A DNA stretch of 64,000 nt, taken from NCBI RefSeq assembly GCF_022539665.2, contig NC_081332.1, positions 3,753,884-3,817,883 of the forward strand, in the 5' to 3' direction. The notes beneath the pieces were generated by a model. It was not told where the DNA came from, ran no database searches, and was given only the letters and a program-made list of their open reading frames with translations. The translations under genes were made by a program, and so were the position numbers. Below, one piece after another: positions 10,301 through 22,600 of this stretch. Each line of letters starts with the position of its first letter. Positions within the stretch are counted from its first letter, which is position 1. Origin of the DNA: Daphnia carinata (lineage: Eukaryota; Arthropoda; Branchiopoda; Diplostraca; Daphniidae).

Positions 10301-13247
10301 ATAAGATAACTTCGGAGGTGAAACCTAATCGTGCCAGGAGATTTTCCTTTTTTTTTTTTCCTTCGGGGTATGAAAAGAATTTGATGGCGGTTGTCGATTC
10401 GTCCGGAATGCCATGCCGAGTTTACACTTTCCGGACGGCAACGTGAAATAAATCAAAGAACACTCGAGTGTTTGCGCGACCGTGAAAAGAGAAAAACAAA
10501 ACAAAAAAAGGCTTGCCTTCCTCACTAGAAACTGGCGTCACCGATCCAGTCATGCAGAATTGACTATCACCAAAGATTGGCGGATGAGGGGGGGGGGATA
10601 AAAAAAAATAAAAAGAACAAAATAGGGACTGGAGCTTTGCGAGGGAAAAAAAAGAGAAAATCCTGTTTCCCTTTTGCTTCTTATGCTGGTTCGACTTCAC
10701 GCTCGATTGAATAGGCAAGTGCCAATCTGGCTTAACCATCTAACCCCCATAAACTGGAGACGCAACAAGTTTTGCTTTTCGAGTTTCTTTGCCAAGAGGG
10801 GCAAAAGAGTTGCATTCAACAGCATCGTAACATCGTGGCACCCCTTTTTCATTTCGTTTGCGTCTTTTCCAACAGCAAAAAAATTGACCCATTGAAAATT
10901 GTCTGACAGCTTCCAGCGGATTAGACATTGAGGGAACAATGGGTACGCGTACAAGGAGGACACGAATTCAAACAGGTTGAATAACTCTGGAGGCAGGGTG
11001 AAGCAACAGGGTGGATGCTTACAAATCGATTAAAGAAGGGTAGTCCCCCCTCTTTTCGTTTATAAGAAAAGAAGTTTCCTATTTCCAGTGAATTTTTTTT
11101 GTTGTTCACAGGAAAACACGGTATTTGTACAGGATCTGATAATGTCCTTTTCATTCCATCCCTTCGTTGCCCCCATCGTTCTTCTTCCTCCCCACCTCTC
11201 CGTGCCAAAGGATTACAGACGTGAATCGATCAGACCGGCACGGATGGGCGGTCCTGAATTCCGATCGTTTTTCTCTTGAGCGCGTTCCGCGTTCAGAGAC
11301 ACGCACGGTGCTCGCGCGATTGACGTTTTACAACTCTCTTCGAAAAAAAAGGGGGGGGATAAAATCAAGCTTTTTATTTTGCGTTTTTTTTTTTTTTTTT
11401 TTTGCTTCGACACCCTTCGTCCTTCCCGTCTTTGCCGTGCATCTCCACCCTTTTTCCGCTGGTAAATAAGACATATCCTTCTGCTTCTTTTTCCAGTGCC
11501 GTCTTCTTTACATCCAATTCGATTCGGATGTGGAAACACGTTTCCCCCCTTCCTTCGTGGCACGGATAGAATGGGAAAGGGGGGAGAGAAAATATCTATA
11601 AAGTTGCAACACCGCCTTCAAAGATTTATTATTATGCGGCCCGAGCCTTTATTATTATTATTTTTTTCTCTTCGTTTTCTTCATTCTTCCCTTTTCCTGC
11701 TTTATTACCAGTCCGAGATGATATGACCATCGCTGCTGTTGCTGCCTTTTTTTTTTTTTTTTTTTTGCTGCTGTTGATGCCGACCGGCGGCCACTTGTGT
11801 GGTCAACATTCTTCATGGTCCACTGCGCGCTTGGCTTTTGATTTTTCTTTCTTTTCTCAAAGCGAAATCGTAATGGTTCGTCGTACAACCAGCTACTGAT
11901 TAACGGTCGATATGTCAGGTTTTTTTTTTTTTTAGCCCAATGGGAAGGTACGACAAACAGTAGATCTTCGATCCCACGTTAACATTTGCTTTTGGTCGGT
12001 CAAACGAGGATGAAGGACCACCACCAGTATTCAAACATCGCGGCATAGTTACCATTTTCGATTGTTTCGATATTCGATGAAATCCATTTGCGTTCGTCAT
12101 GCAGTAAAATCAACGTTGGCGGCGGTGATCTGCCGCTCCTTATCGAGTGGCTGCGGAACAAAAGGACAAAAAATTACGACATTAATGAATCCTTTTTGCT
12201 GTATCATTCCCGTTCTCTTTGTGTGTTTTGCTAAGTTTTTTGTGAATTCAATATGCCAAGCGGGAGGAAAAACCACCGCCGTCGGTTCCCTTTTCACTGA
12301 TGGCGTGTGCCGGGCGCACGGGCCAGGTGATCATCACCGTAACCGTTGCCTTGTTCATCACAGGCTTCTAGAGAACACACAGATCGAACGTGAGGATAAC
12401 ATTTTTTTCTTCTCCCTCATATTTTTCTTTTGGAGGGGGGGCTATTTAAATACTGGAATCTTTACTTCCGAATTTCAAAAAAGGCTCAGTTGAGGATAAC
12501 AAGAGAGGGAAAAAAATCCATCAACAAAAAGATCGTTGAATTCATCTCGTCTATTGGGAAGACGTGGAAACGTGACCCTCAGTCCTTGGAGCCGGCTTAT
12601 ACTTGTATACACAGCGCGCATGCCACTGTAATCTTTACGTCTCTATGTCTGTGTCACACTTTTTTTTTTTTAATTTTTACTTTCCTGAGTTCGAAAAATC
12701 AGCTATTTCCCAATGGCATTAAACTTGGCACTGAAGAAACGCCCGTGATTACTCTAGAACAGTGTATTGGCCAAAAAATCGCAATCCAAAAAGGCAACAG
12801 GTGTCTATTTTTGTTTTAATTCGTTGGGGCTTGTTTTGGGTAAAAACTTGTTGTGTCCGGACACGAGCAAACAGAACGGATTGCACACGATGTACGCATC
12901 TAGAAAATTATTTGGAAAAAAAACAGAAACAAAAAATTCAGGATGGAGGATATTTGAAAACAAGATCGTGGGGCGTTGTCCTGTCTTTTTTAGGACGGAG
13001 TTCGTATGAGCATTCAAATGTACCCAAATCGGACTCATGGGCATGGCCGGCTGTCAAACCGTCAGCCGAAAACAACATCTGATAGACCCCCGAATTGGAA
13101 CGATAAGCAATCGAATGTTTCTTAAATCTTGGTTTATTTTTAATTTTTAAATTTATTATTTGTGTTTTTGTTTATTTATCATCTATTTATGTTTTTCTTG
13201 CCGCTTTTGAGCTGAATCGGAGTTCAACCGGTGGGGGTATGAGAAGC
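10301..13247. other. Intergenic interval between OPA1 and the HES gene
   Basis: No gene is supported. The sequence is rich in T, A and G homopolymers (for example near 10586-10597, 11387-11403 and 11749-11766). A few short stretches look exon-like, such as LFPNGIKLGTEETPV near 12704-12800 on the plus strand, but none links to a start, a partner exon or a known family. It may contain HES cis-regulatory DNA. Confidence 0.4.
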
Positions 13248-13500
13248 CACGCGCCGGGTCCACGCGCCTTTTTTCATTGGCTCTCGCTGGCTAATCACGT
13301 GATCTCTATCCAGAGAAAAGCTATACCAGTCTTTCTCTGCTCTTTCTCGTTTTACAGAAGAAAGAGGAAGAGGGACCTGCCTCTCCCTATTTTTTTTTAT
13401 TTTCTGAAAAGGGAAGATTTTTTTTTTTCCATAAGGGCTAGTTTTTGCGTGATTAAATTGCTCCAGTCGTCTCGGATTCGTGGTCGGGAACGGTCGCGTG
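13248..13500 (+). promoter_or_regulatory. HES-gene promoter with HES class-C sites and an E-box
   Basis: Two CACGCG boxes (13248-13253 and 13261-13266), one inverse copy CGCGTG (13495-13500) and a palindromic CACGTG (13296-13301) cluster within 320 bp of the HES start codon. An inverted CCAAT (ATTGG) lies at 13276-13280. CACGCG is the class-C site bound by Hairy/HES repressors, and many HES genes repress themselves through such sites. Autoregulation is therefore a reasonable inference. Confidence 0.5.
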
Positions 13501-13564
13501 TTCTCGCACGTCGTCTGTGAAATACAACAAGAAGAATTCGGGAAAGAAAAAAAAGGAAACCACC

Positions 13565-14439
13565 ATGACAGCCAAAAGTGACAAGAATCTGAAAAGCAGT
13601 CGTAGTGATAAGCGGCGGGTATGCAAATTTCTCTTCTGATTCCAATCAAGTTTTAACATTGTTGACATTCCATTTTAATCCGATCAATCGATCCGTTTAG
13701 ACCAACAAGCCGTTGATGGAAAAGCGACGCCGAGCGCGGATTAATCACAGCCTGTCCGTTCTTAAGAGTCTTATCATCAAGGACGATGTAAGTTTTGTTT
13801 AGATTTACACTTCTTAAGGTCGACTTATTTAAATGAATTTATTCTTCTTTTAAAATCCTCAATCGCTGGGGATCGCTAAAGGCCAACAGTTCGAACCCCA
13901 CTTCACAATCACGACTTGAAAAGGCGGACATTCTAGAACTGACAGTCATGCATCTGCGCGCGCTGGAGAAGCAGAAAGAGGAGCATTTGCAGCAGCAACA
14001 ACAGTCCGAACTCGTTGAAAAAGAAAGCAACAGTAGTGTCGACAGTGACGTCAAATCGTATCGTCTTGGGTATCAAGCGTGCTGCCACGACATCGGACGC
14101 TTCTTGGACGGACCGGTCCTCGACTTGACAAAGGAACGACTGATGGAGCATCTCCTAGAAAAGAAGCAAAAACTATTCCAGCTCAGCAACAGTGGCGATC
14201 CGTCGGATGCAAATCTGGTCACTCCAACGCGTTTGTCGGACGGACGGTTGGCCCTCATTTTCTCCTCGACTTGTTCTTGGCTCTCGGGCGGAATAGATCT
14301 CCCAGCTTCTTCTTCTGCGTCGTCTTCGTCATTCCATTCAAATCTCGCTCCTGCCACTCCACCGTCTTCTCCGGATCAACAAGTTGTTGTCCAACCGCTG
14401 CCAGACTCAGTCGGCAACGTGTGGCGGCCATGGTTTTAA
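13565..14439 (+). CDS. Hairy/E(spl)/HES-family bHLH-Orange transcriptional repressor
   Basis: This nuclear repressor binds DNA as a dimer and recruits Groucho. Three exons (13565-13618, 13701-13787, 13882-14439) join in phase 0 to 232 aa. The ATG has a good context (CACCATGAC). The basic region carries the diagnostic HES proline (NKPLMEKRRRARIN, residues 20-33). The helix-loop-helix follows, ending in SRLEKADILELTV. A Gln run (84-88) and an Orange domain (SYRLGYQACCHDIGRFL, about 106-122 onward) come next. A Ser/Pro-rich linker leads to a WRPW tetrapeptide at 228-231. One extra Phe follows WRPW, whereas in many relatives WRPW is strictly terminal. The exon 3 acceptor at 13880-13881 is the only one keeping frame. 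The protein is short for Hairy or Deadpan and closer in size to E(spl)/HES types; the exact orthologue is undecided. Confidence 0.93.
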
Positions 14440-15229
14440 GGGTAAAAATGGGCCGTTGTCATTGCAACTCCAATCTTTCATTCGTTATCAAAGTCCCTCT
14501 TGTACATAAATGCTAATGATCCATTGAAATGTGTCGAAGCGGATTAAACGCTAATATCTCTGGATGGCGATCTCTTCTCTGATCTCCGCTTTCGAGATTC
14601 CGATCTGTGGGTCTTACCATGGACATACAAACATGGAATGGGTACTGTAAATGGTGCGATATCGGAGCCGAATTCGCGAAATGATTAGCATTCCACCCTC
14701 CAAGACTGTTTTGACTACAATAAGGAAGTATCGTATTACGCATTTCATTGAACTTAGTTACTGTCAATCATACAAATCAAATGTGCATGGTTTTTAGAAA
14801 AAAAAAGCAACCAAGTGCATAAAAACTGCTCGGAAAGGAAGGTTTTTGTCGGCAGTTCTTTTTGGCAGGAAAATGGAAATCGGAATTCTCATGTTTAACG
14901 ATCTCGTAAAAACAGCAAGGTGGGTGAAACTGCGCTTACGCACTGGCGGCCACATGGCGTGGATTGGTTTCTTTAATGACGCTCAAACTGAGAGTCCACA
15001 AGTTCTTAGCGCACTCTACGCCATGTCACCAAAAACCTTTAGTTTATCTGCTCGTAGTGTGGGGTTGATTGGTTTTGTTATCCTCACACAATCCTTCTGT
15101 TTAGTATGCAGTAAACTTTAATGCTAATGTGAACTCAAGAATTTTGGCGCGTCTAAGAAGCAGTGCCATCTGTGGATAACATTTCAAGCCTTCACCGAGA
15201 GCATTAATCGCTGATCATAAAAATAGGGT
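14440..15229. other. HES 3' region and spacer
   Basis: This is presumably the 3' untranslated region followed by intergenic DNA. A CATAAA at about 14505 might be a weak polyadenylation signal. Frames such as 14846-15121 lack recognisable motifs. It borders the repeat-rich island that follows. Confidence 0.4.
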
Positions 15230-15790
15230 ATATTTTTATACAGGGATTATAGTTTTTGAATTAACCGTAAAAAACTAAAAGTCGGGCTTATTTTATCGGG
15301 CTCAAAATTTGTCCTATTAAAAATTTATATCATTAAATCTCGATAAGTATATATGATTCTGATTCAAAATTTAACAAGGAACACAAAAATGGAAGTTGTT
15401 TTTATGTAGAGTCTATAGTCAGTGATGAATTTTTTAAGGAGACGTCTGGAATTGGGCCTTAAATTTCTATCGTACTTCTATTTGTATTTTAAATAACTCG
15501 AAAGCCATGAATTCTACATAAAAACAAATTTAATTTTATGATTCTCATTAAATTTAGAATCTAAATAACATATAGTTATCTAGTTTTATTGATATAATTT
15601 TTTTAGGTAAAATTCGGGCTTATTGCTTTGTCGGGCCTTAAATTTCTATCGTACCTACTTTTATATTTGATGTAACTCAGAAACCATGAAGTCTACATAA
15701 AAACAGTTGTATTTTCGTGATCCTTTTTAAATTTAGAATCTTAATCATATATAGTAATCTAGCTTTATTGATATTAATTTTTTTCTGTGG
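15230..15790. repeat. Cluster of three copies of a dispersed AT-rich repeat, one inverted to the other two
   Basis: The segment at about 15275-15420 (GTCGGGCTTATTTT ... GTTTTTATGTAG) is related in inverted orientation to two tandem segments at about 15455-15620 and 15640-15785. Both of these begin near GGGCCTTAAATTTCTATCG and contain CTACATAAAAACA. A further copy in the same orientation as the first lies at 37273-37440. No coding capacity is seen. It is probably a small non-autonomous element with a fold-back tendency. Confidence 0.6.
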
Positions 15791-16189
15791 CTGAAGAAGC
15801 TAAAAATATCCTCTTTACACATAATGCTGGTATGTAGATAAACCATTAAATGCAGTGCAATTTGGAGCAGGGCCTTGGTTATAATGTGTTCTCGCATTCA
15901 AGCCTCAAGTAGAACAACTCAGGCTATATACAGCCCCAAAGACAAATTAAATGCCAATTTTGCCTACGATGAATCTTGGATTTGCTTGGTGTAAGTAACT
16001 TTGTTCTTGTTAATATTGAACCCAAAAATACCAGGGATAATTTTCTTTAGTGGCAATATTCCTTCACCTGTGCAGCAGCACATGGCCATCAAGCATCCAA
16101 CGAAGATGGGAACGAGTTGCAGTGATCTCCAACTTTTTGTGCTCATACTCTGTCCAGCTAAAGAGCTAATGGCATCAAACGAGTTATAT

Positions 16190-18060
16190 TGTATATTCTG
16201 TGAATCAAAAGTACTTTGCACACAGCAAATGGTAGAAAGGAACAAAGAATGCATTGGAGACGGGGTGTACATTCGCTGCATTGTTTATCATCTACGCCGT
16301 CAACTGGTGGAAGTAGCTACAGAAGAAGAATTCAAGCAGCTGACTTTCAATCGAACGCGAGAATTGATAAAGGAACAGCATCAGAGTCGTTCAGCCGTTT
16401 CTATCTAATTGAACGCCCTCGTTGAACCACCCAAAAGCACCGCAATGAGTAACGTGGGTTTTGCATTTCGATATGGTTCGTTCACAGACATTTCTTGTGC
16501 AGCTAATTATATTCCGTTATATATCAGAGAATCGGGAGACTTGTCAGTCTGAGCAAGGCATCCGTGAGGATCTTTCACGTCGACTACCGCATTATGTATC
16601 GGACTACGTCGATGGCATAGTTGGAGTCAAGACGCCACAAAAGGTTCTTTCTACCACTTTTTTCTTCTATTTTGCCTGTTGACATCCGGCCATTGCGTTT
16701 GGAGTCCTCAACGATCACAACACCACGGCAAAATTGGTAAATTAAATGAAAGAAACCCAAAACTTCATGATTTTAACATTGTTCTTCTATTAGGTGTCAA
16801 AAAGGTGATCATGGGGCAAACGATTGGTGGCCCCCTTTTTTGCTGTATTTGGCGGCCAGCCACTGTTAATTCCTTTAACTACTGCACCTCTAGCACTCTA
16901 CGTAAAAGGTTTCCCATTTTTCAATGGATAATTAGGTTTTGATCGTCATTTAAGCGTTTATTTTTTGACATCAGCTATTTCCAACATCTGTGATGATTTC
17001 CAGTTGGATTTCTACGCAATGTATGGCTGCGTTGGCCTTTGGTGTGCTTTTTCCTTTTGCTCTTTTCGCTTTTCAACGTCTCACGATTGATGCGTTGGTG
17101 TACCCGTTCAACGGAGGACATTTTTGGCATTTTCTTTTCGATTGCATTTTGCGTTGATGCTTTTCGGGACACTGCTAAAAGTAAATAATTATGATAATCA
17201 TTTTTAGAGTATATTTCCTATGTATGATTTAATTTTTTCAGATTTAAAAAAAAAATTTCAGTTCTCCCCAAAATGTTTTGGCGATGTGAACATGACGGAA
17301 GGCATCAAACTTCGTTGACTTATTACTTTGTGAAGGAAAATAAAACAAACAGCTTAACGGCAGAAACACTTGTTGCGGCCATCGAAGAGCCAATGACGAT
17401 TGTATGCAACCAGGCCAGCTCACTGCTGTTTCTTTTATTAATGTTCGGCACCGTCTGACTAGGCGTTTCCATCTTTAATTTCAAGAAAACGTATGGACGC
17501 ATGATTTCGATGCAGAAATCATTACAAATTGATTAAATCTATTGGATTTTCCAAGGAATTTGCTCTCCGCTGGAAAACGGGAAACCCTGGCAGATTATGC
17601 ATTGCCTATCGCCGTTGTCACGATAAGTTTTGTTGGTTCTTATCTCTTCCAAAACATCAAAGGTAATTTGATTATCATTTCAGCAATAATCGTCCAACCA
17701 GTTATGTCTTCTATTTCATTACAGTTGAGTCATTCCGTTATGATGACAGTGAAAATGTATTCTCTTTGACACCGTTGAATCGCCTTCCTGGACTGGCCAT
17801 CGTCGGAGCAATGGGTTTGAGTTTTGCCTTTTCGCTGCTAATTTTGATGGACCAAAATATTTCATCGGTGATGGTGAACACGCCACTAAACAAGTAACAC
17901 TGCGGCAGTTGTTTCATTTCGCGCCTTTTACGTATAATCCTGTTTTTCAATCTCTCCCACCAGTTTAAGAAAGGACCGGCACATCTCTTGTCAGCCAAAA
18001 TGAAGCACGGCATTCAAAAGGGCAGTTTCGTCTGTCAGTTAACAGCCAGCATAAGCAAGG
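16190..18060 (+). pseudogene. Decayed SLC4A11-like bicarbonate/borate-family transporter
   Basis: Broken exons in gene order encode SLC4 membrane-domain signatures: LVEPPKSTAMSNVGFAF (about 16420-16470), RRLPHYVSDYVDGIVG and TPQKVLSTT (16570-16665), PAIAFGVLNDHNTTAK (16686-16733), VKKVIMGQTIGG (16797-16832), CDDFQLDFYAMYGCVGLWCA (16990-17050), SLLFLLLMFGTV then stop (17420-17458), KRETLADYALPIAVV (about 17577-17620), and AMGLSFAF with MDQNISSVMVNTP (17809-17885). ALADYALP- and MDQN-type blocks suit the SLC4A11 branch. Disabling changes include in-frame stops at 16406-16408, 16680-16682 and 17456-17458 (TGA where Trp is expected), plus frameshifts near 16840 and 17050. Homology ends soon after LRKGPAH near 17975, so the C-terminal half of the membrane domain is missing. 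Splice sites still look usable, so decay may be fairly recent. Confidence 0.82.
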
Positions 18061-20273
18061 TGAGCTTAAAAATGTGGATCTTTTGTCACTGTTTATGAAT
18101 GATTTGAATTGGTTATGTCTGTCACAGGGTGTGGGGCTTTGTTTCCCATTTGTGGACTGGTATTATTCATGTACAGTGAAAACATAAATTAGGATGGAGA
18201 GAGTTGCATGGGTTGTGATCACTCTGGTCTAGTTGGCTAAAATTTAAAAATATTGCAATTTCTAAGTTTTGTTGGTTTAATGTTTTTCATAATGCACCAC
18301 AACATAAGTTATTGACCAAACAAAAGACCAGATATGGTTGCAGAGAAACGAGCCATTTGCTGCACTTGCATTCAGGTTTCTTAGCAGCGTTTTATTGGAA
18401 TTTCATTGTATTGTTCATTTTATTGTATTTACATGCAAAAGTACCAGAATAATATGACAAATATTGACAATGATAATTATTCTTCACAGGTAACATTGAT
18501 TTGCCAACGCCATCTCTAGAGTAACATGAGTAGCATTTGCAGGCGTTACTACTGGTATACTTAATAACTGAAATGTACTGGCGATTTAGTACTGAACAGC
18601 CTGTGCTGGTATACTTTTTGCTTAAATTTAGAGAACTTACAGTCCATCATATTCCCATTTATTTATTACTTATATTCTAATCAGAACTAATTTAATTGCC
18701 TTAAATTCAATTCACTAAACGTTCATTTGGGCCCTTACATGTAAAAATTTTACAACAGGGCGATGTTTATAACAATTCCGCCTATTGGGCTTCCTCTCTT
18801 CTGATTGCCAGTGAACGGCCAATCATCAACGACCTTCTGTGTACTGAACTACAGGCGTCTGCAAAATTCCATACGGTGTGGAACGAAGAAAGTGCTTGTG
18901 TTGGAGGTGTAAAAAGCCGTAACAATAATTTCTCATTTTCTTTTTTTTTTTTTCGTTATGCGAGTGAGCATAGATTTTTATCTTTTACCACGTTTTTGAA
19001 CTGTTGGTATATTGGTATGCAAGATGAAACTTAATTGAAAACATTTTCTACTGTGTTTCCCATGCTGGTTCCAGTGTCTTCAGTTGACCCCTAGAATCCG
19101 GGAATTAGTCACGCACATCTAATCTGACTTGAATCTTTCAGGTTGCGTGGAAGGATATTACGAAAAAGACTTAACTTTAGCCGTAGCCTTCCCAATCCAA
19201 GTGATTTTTGTCTTGCCTGAAATAGTGAAGGAAAAAAGGTGTCAAATCAGGCTTCATCTCCACTCAGTGACATGGACAATGAAGAATACATTGTTGGGAA
19301 AATTCTCGGGCTGAGGTTAGTTTGGAAATTTATCTAACTAATACATTGATATAGATTGGCCGCTTGTGATTATAACTTAATCTGAAATATCATATTAGGA
19401 GAAGGATGGTGAAGTTGGGCATGTGCTGATAGGGATTGGTGTTTAAAACAATGGTAATAATTGGGATCCCAAGAAAATCTTTATTGTAATAATTTGATTG
19501 CAGCATTTGAAAGCAAATGTCTATCGTTGACTAAGAATCCTGAAAACAAGCTAAGCCAAGAGAAGAAAATTGTGAAGAAAAAAGAACTAAAGCACAGGTT
19601 TGTTTCAAATTCGTAACTAGAAGCAATCAATATCAAGATGTGGTCAGTAAATCTATAGTTTTCTAGATGTCATTATGGATGCCCAGTCTTCCAACAGGAT
19701 TTGATCGAAATGTAGAGGCGGAGAAAATTTTAGGAGTGAGCGATGACGGTGGCGAAACTATATAGGTAACCGTTTCGTTTTGTGTTTTATTAAAACTTGC
19801 CCATGTCATTTTCAGATTTTTTTTTTAGATACTTGTATGGATGTGTAAAGAATGATGATTGCAGGGCATAATTTTCTTTTATACAATACTTTTCTATTTT
19901 TATTGTTATAAATTTTGTCTTTTTAGCCGTTGAATGTAGCTGGAACAGAACACATTCGATTGCAGCATCAGGATATCTGGCTTGCCGGACGATTAAACGT
20001 CCCTGTGTGGATACAGATATTGTGTCTCGTTTTTACCCTAAATTTTTTCTGGGATAATAACTTTACTACTAATACCATGAATTAGATGAATAGCAATTGA
20101 ACAGCTTTTCAGGTTCTAACAAACGGTCATGGTAATTCTGTTTTTGTATACATTTGTTTATAGTCTATCACAAATGTAAATTAATTGATTGTCATGCTTT
20201 ATATGTGTCATTCCAGAGTAGGTAATGCTATTATGCAGAATGTGATTTAGTGCTTTAGCCTTTTGAAAAGATT
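18061..20273. other. Degenerate duplicated sequence outside the left arm
   Basis: No intact gene is present. The stretch near 18345-18400 (GGTTGCAGAGAAACGAGCCATTTGCTGCA) matches, with changes, the reverse complement of about 35425-35485. An older inverted relationship therefore extends beyond the main arms. Several splice-like junctions are visible, but frames are broken. Confidence 0.45.
19750..20130 (+). repeat. Diverged copy of the block at 20745-21150
   Basis: Shared islands in the same order include GTTGAA.GTAGCTG, ATTGCAGCA, CAGA.ATTGTGTCT, TTTCTGGGATAATAA and the end ACTA...AATTAGA.GA. Both copies have a T-rich acceptor followed by a frame starting AVE.S. This is a direct duplication of about 380-400 bp. 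It falls across the left-arm boundary: this copy lies outside the palindrome and the other inside. Confidence 0.6.
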
Positions 20274-20519
20274 GGCGAGTCAAAGGACGCCCTGTTTACC
20301 ACAGCGTTGAAGGATTGATGGATCTCCTGCCAAATCGCCACAGGTGGAACATTTGTATCGGCGACAAGCACCCACCAGCAGCAGACGAAATCCAAAGTGT
20401 GTGTTCGTGCGCCTGTGACTCGTTTGACAACATCGTAACTTTTGAGCGAAAAGCGAGTATTTCGAGATTATTTTTGAAAATGTGGGCAGTTCTTGGTTCG
20501 CGTGTGAATCAACGTAAAG
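20274..20519 (+). pseudogene. Truncated internal exon of an unrecognised gene
   Basis: The open frame reads GLMDLLPNRHRWNICIGDKH followed by a Cys/Asp-rich stretch (CSCACDSFDNIV) and ends ...NQRK at a good GTATGT donor at 20520. The right-arm copy has the same exon with its 5' end (EFQVLRLKEWRVKGRPV) and acceptor. The left copy begins abruptly at the palindrome boundary, so it is the truncated one. I do not recognise the domain. Confidence 0.5.
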
Positions 20520-20744
20520 GTATGTGCAGCATGTAATCGCCCAGTTTCCTTCCCGTTTTGCTTTTTTGGTCTTACAATTTGACATTTTGACGGTCGTGGA
20601 AATGTTTAATTATCTTTTAATGACACTCCTGTTAAAGCATAGGTGTATAGTTGAATCTCATTTCATCTTCTTTTACCCTCTTCATTAGGTGAATAGCTGA
20701 ATCTCATTACATCTTCTTTTACCCTCTTCATTGTATGGAAATTA

Positions 20745-21150
20745 TGTCGGTAACTATTTTGCTCTGTGTATTTGTTAAAACTGCCCCATAGCATTTCAAG
20801 TGAAATTTTTATTTGTTTTTAGGTAATAGTTTAAATGTGTAAAAAGTGTTGGTGGTAGGTAATGAGAGCTATTCCTTTATGCACTGGCTTTCCACTTTTA
20901 TTGTAATAAATGTCTTTCTAGCTGTTGAAAGTAGCTGTAACAGGATGATGACAAATTGCAGCACTAGGATGTTTGGTTTGCTGGATGATAAAATGTTTCT
21001 GTGTGAGGATCCAGACATTGTGTCTAGAACTTCGTCTAGAACAATTTATTTATCTTCATTTAATATCCCTAGATTTCTGGGATAATAAATATGCTACTAA
21101 CACTATGAATTAGAAGACTAGCAGTTGAGCAACTTTTATATTTCAAACAA
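20745..21150 (+). repeat. Second copy of the direct duplication, inside the left arm
   Basis: See the copy at 19750-20130. Being inside the palindrome, it is repeated once more, inverted, near 33420-33825. Just before it, at about 20648-20732, a segment of about 45 bp (GAATCTCATT.CATCTTC) is itself tandemly duplicated. Confidence 0.6.
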
Positions 21151-22600
21151 AAGGTAATTGTTAGTATGTATATATTTTTTTTAGCATATTACTATAGTAA
21201 ATTTGTTGACTGAGTAAAGTACAGGTTTGACTGAATTCATTAATATATTGATATAAATTAACATATTTAACATTTGGTAAGTGTAATTATAGTTATAAAA
21301 AGTATGTCAATGTGTTCTTACCAAATGTAAAATAATTGTATTAATATTTTTAATAACTAGTGGTACTTAACAATTTTCAATTGCTCATTTGATGCAGTTT
21401 GAAAGACGGTCCGGGCAAACTCTTCAGCGCCTATTCACACACGACTGGAAAATTGTCGCTCGTTAAAGAAATGGAATAGTAATGGTAAGAGTTTGAATTA
21501 ATTCAATATTAGTTTGCTAACAGATTTAGAGCTAATTTAATAGAAGTTGAGATATCTTCTTACTTTCTACAATTAAAAGGATAATGAAGCGAGTTAGCAT
21601 AAATTCAACTTACCTGACGGGGAATCGATCGACGAGGGTGTTTTAGTTGTGGTACATTTGTAGAGACAAGACTGCGTACGAATGTGATTATCTAGCGTCT
21701 AGACGACGCCTTAAATACTCGCAGACACGTGCCACATTATTGCTTTCCCTGAAGTAGAGTGTAGGGTAGAGGGACCTAATTCTGAAGGTCGATAGGTAGA
21801 AGAACAAATTTTTATTTCCAAGTGAGCCCGAGGTTATAGCCATTCCCCATCGTTTAACCCTACGGTACTTTGATTTTCTTTTTTTTTTCTGCTTTTTTTT
21901 GTTTGTTTCCAAGTACCTAAAACAGATGAAGAACCTCTGGCATACACAAAAAAGGATAGGGGGGGGGGGGGGGAGAAAAAAAGAAGCTAGAAGTTCAGTA
22001 GCTCTTTTACCTGCACGCGGTGCACTAGTGTAGATTTGTTGCTTGCAATCCACGTCTAATTATTCTTAGAACTTTCGCACGTGCGCCCAGCGTTCGCAAT
22101 TTGTAGATTCATCAATTACGCATCAATAACGCACTGCATCAGCACCTGGGTTAGCCTCTGCACTGGCCTTGTTTAGTTGGGTAGTATAAGTCTAGATAGA
22201 CATAGATTAAGTTAAGGATAAGTAGGTCTAAAGTTAAGAGTAAGACTACTTTAAGTAAGGCGTAAGCGTAGCCCACCTAAATTCGTTACGTTTGCACAAC
22301 ACTATCTTAGCCATTTTCATTCACTGTTTTATGCAATTATTAACCGTAGTCGTCGCTCGCAAACCGTTTTCTTACTACAAACCGTACATTTCGACTTTTT
22401 CACACAATTTCCACATGAACCGCCAATCCAAACAACCTGATCATTATCGAACGATTAATAACCAATTTATTTTCAGGAAAGTTTTATCCAGTGTAACTGT
22501 AATTTGTGTACCTAATCCTGTTAGAATTAAGATGACACTCGTTGCTGTTCAAATATTCAAAAGCTTTGTTTGTTTGTTTTTCTCGCTTCTGTACAATCAG

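Noticed and set aside
12106-12154. Minus-strand exon-like piece PLDKERQITAANVDF after a good acceptor
   Set aside because: Ends in a stop after 17 codons and has no upstream exon on the minus strand that I could connect.
12062-12493. 143-codon plus-strand frame with a hydrophobic middle
   Set aside because: No family resemblance, no splice partners, and it is partly composed of T-run phenylalanines.
12704-12801. Exon-like frame LFPNGIKLGTEETPV followed by a GT
   Set aside because: No partner exon or known domain; isolated open stretches this long occur by chance here.
14846-15121. 91-codon plus-strand frame after the HES gene
   Set aside because: No motifs, no Kozak or splice context, and composition like its surroundings.
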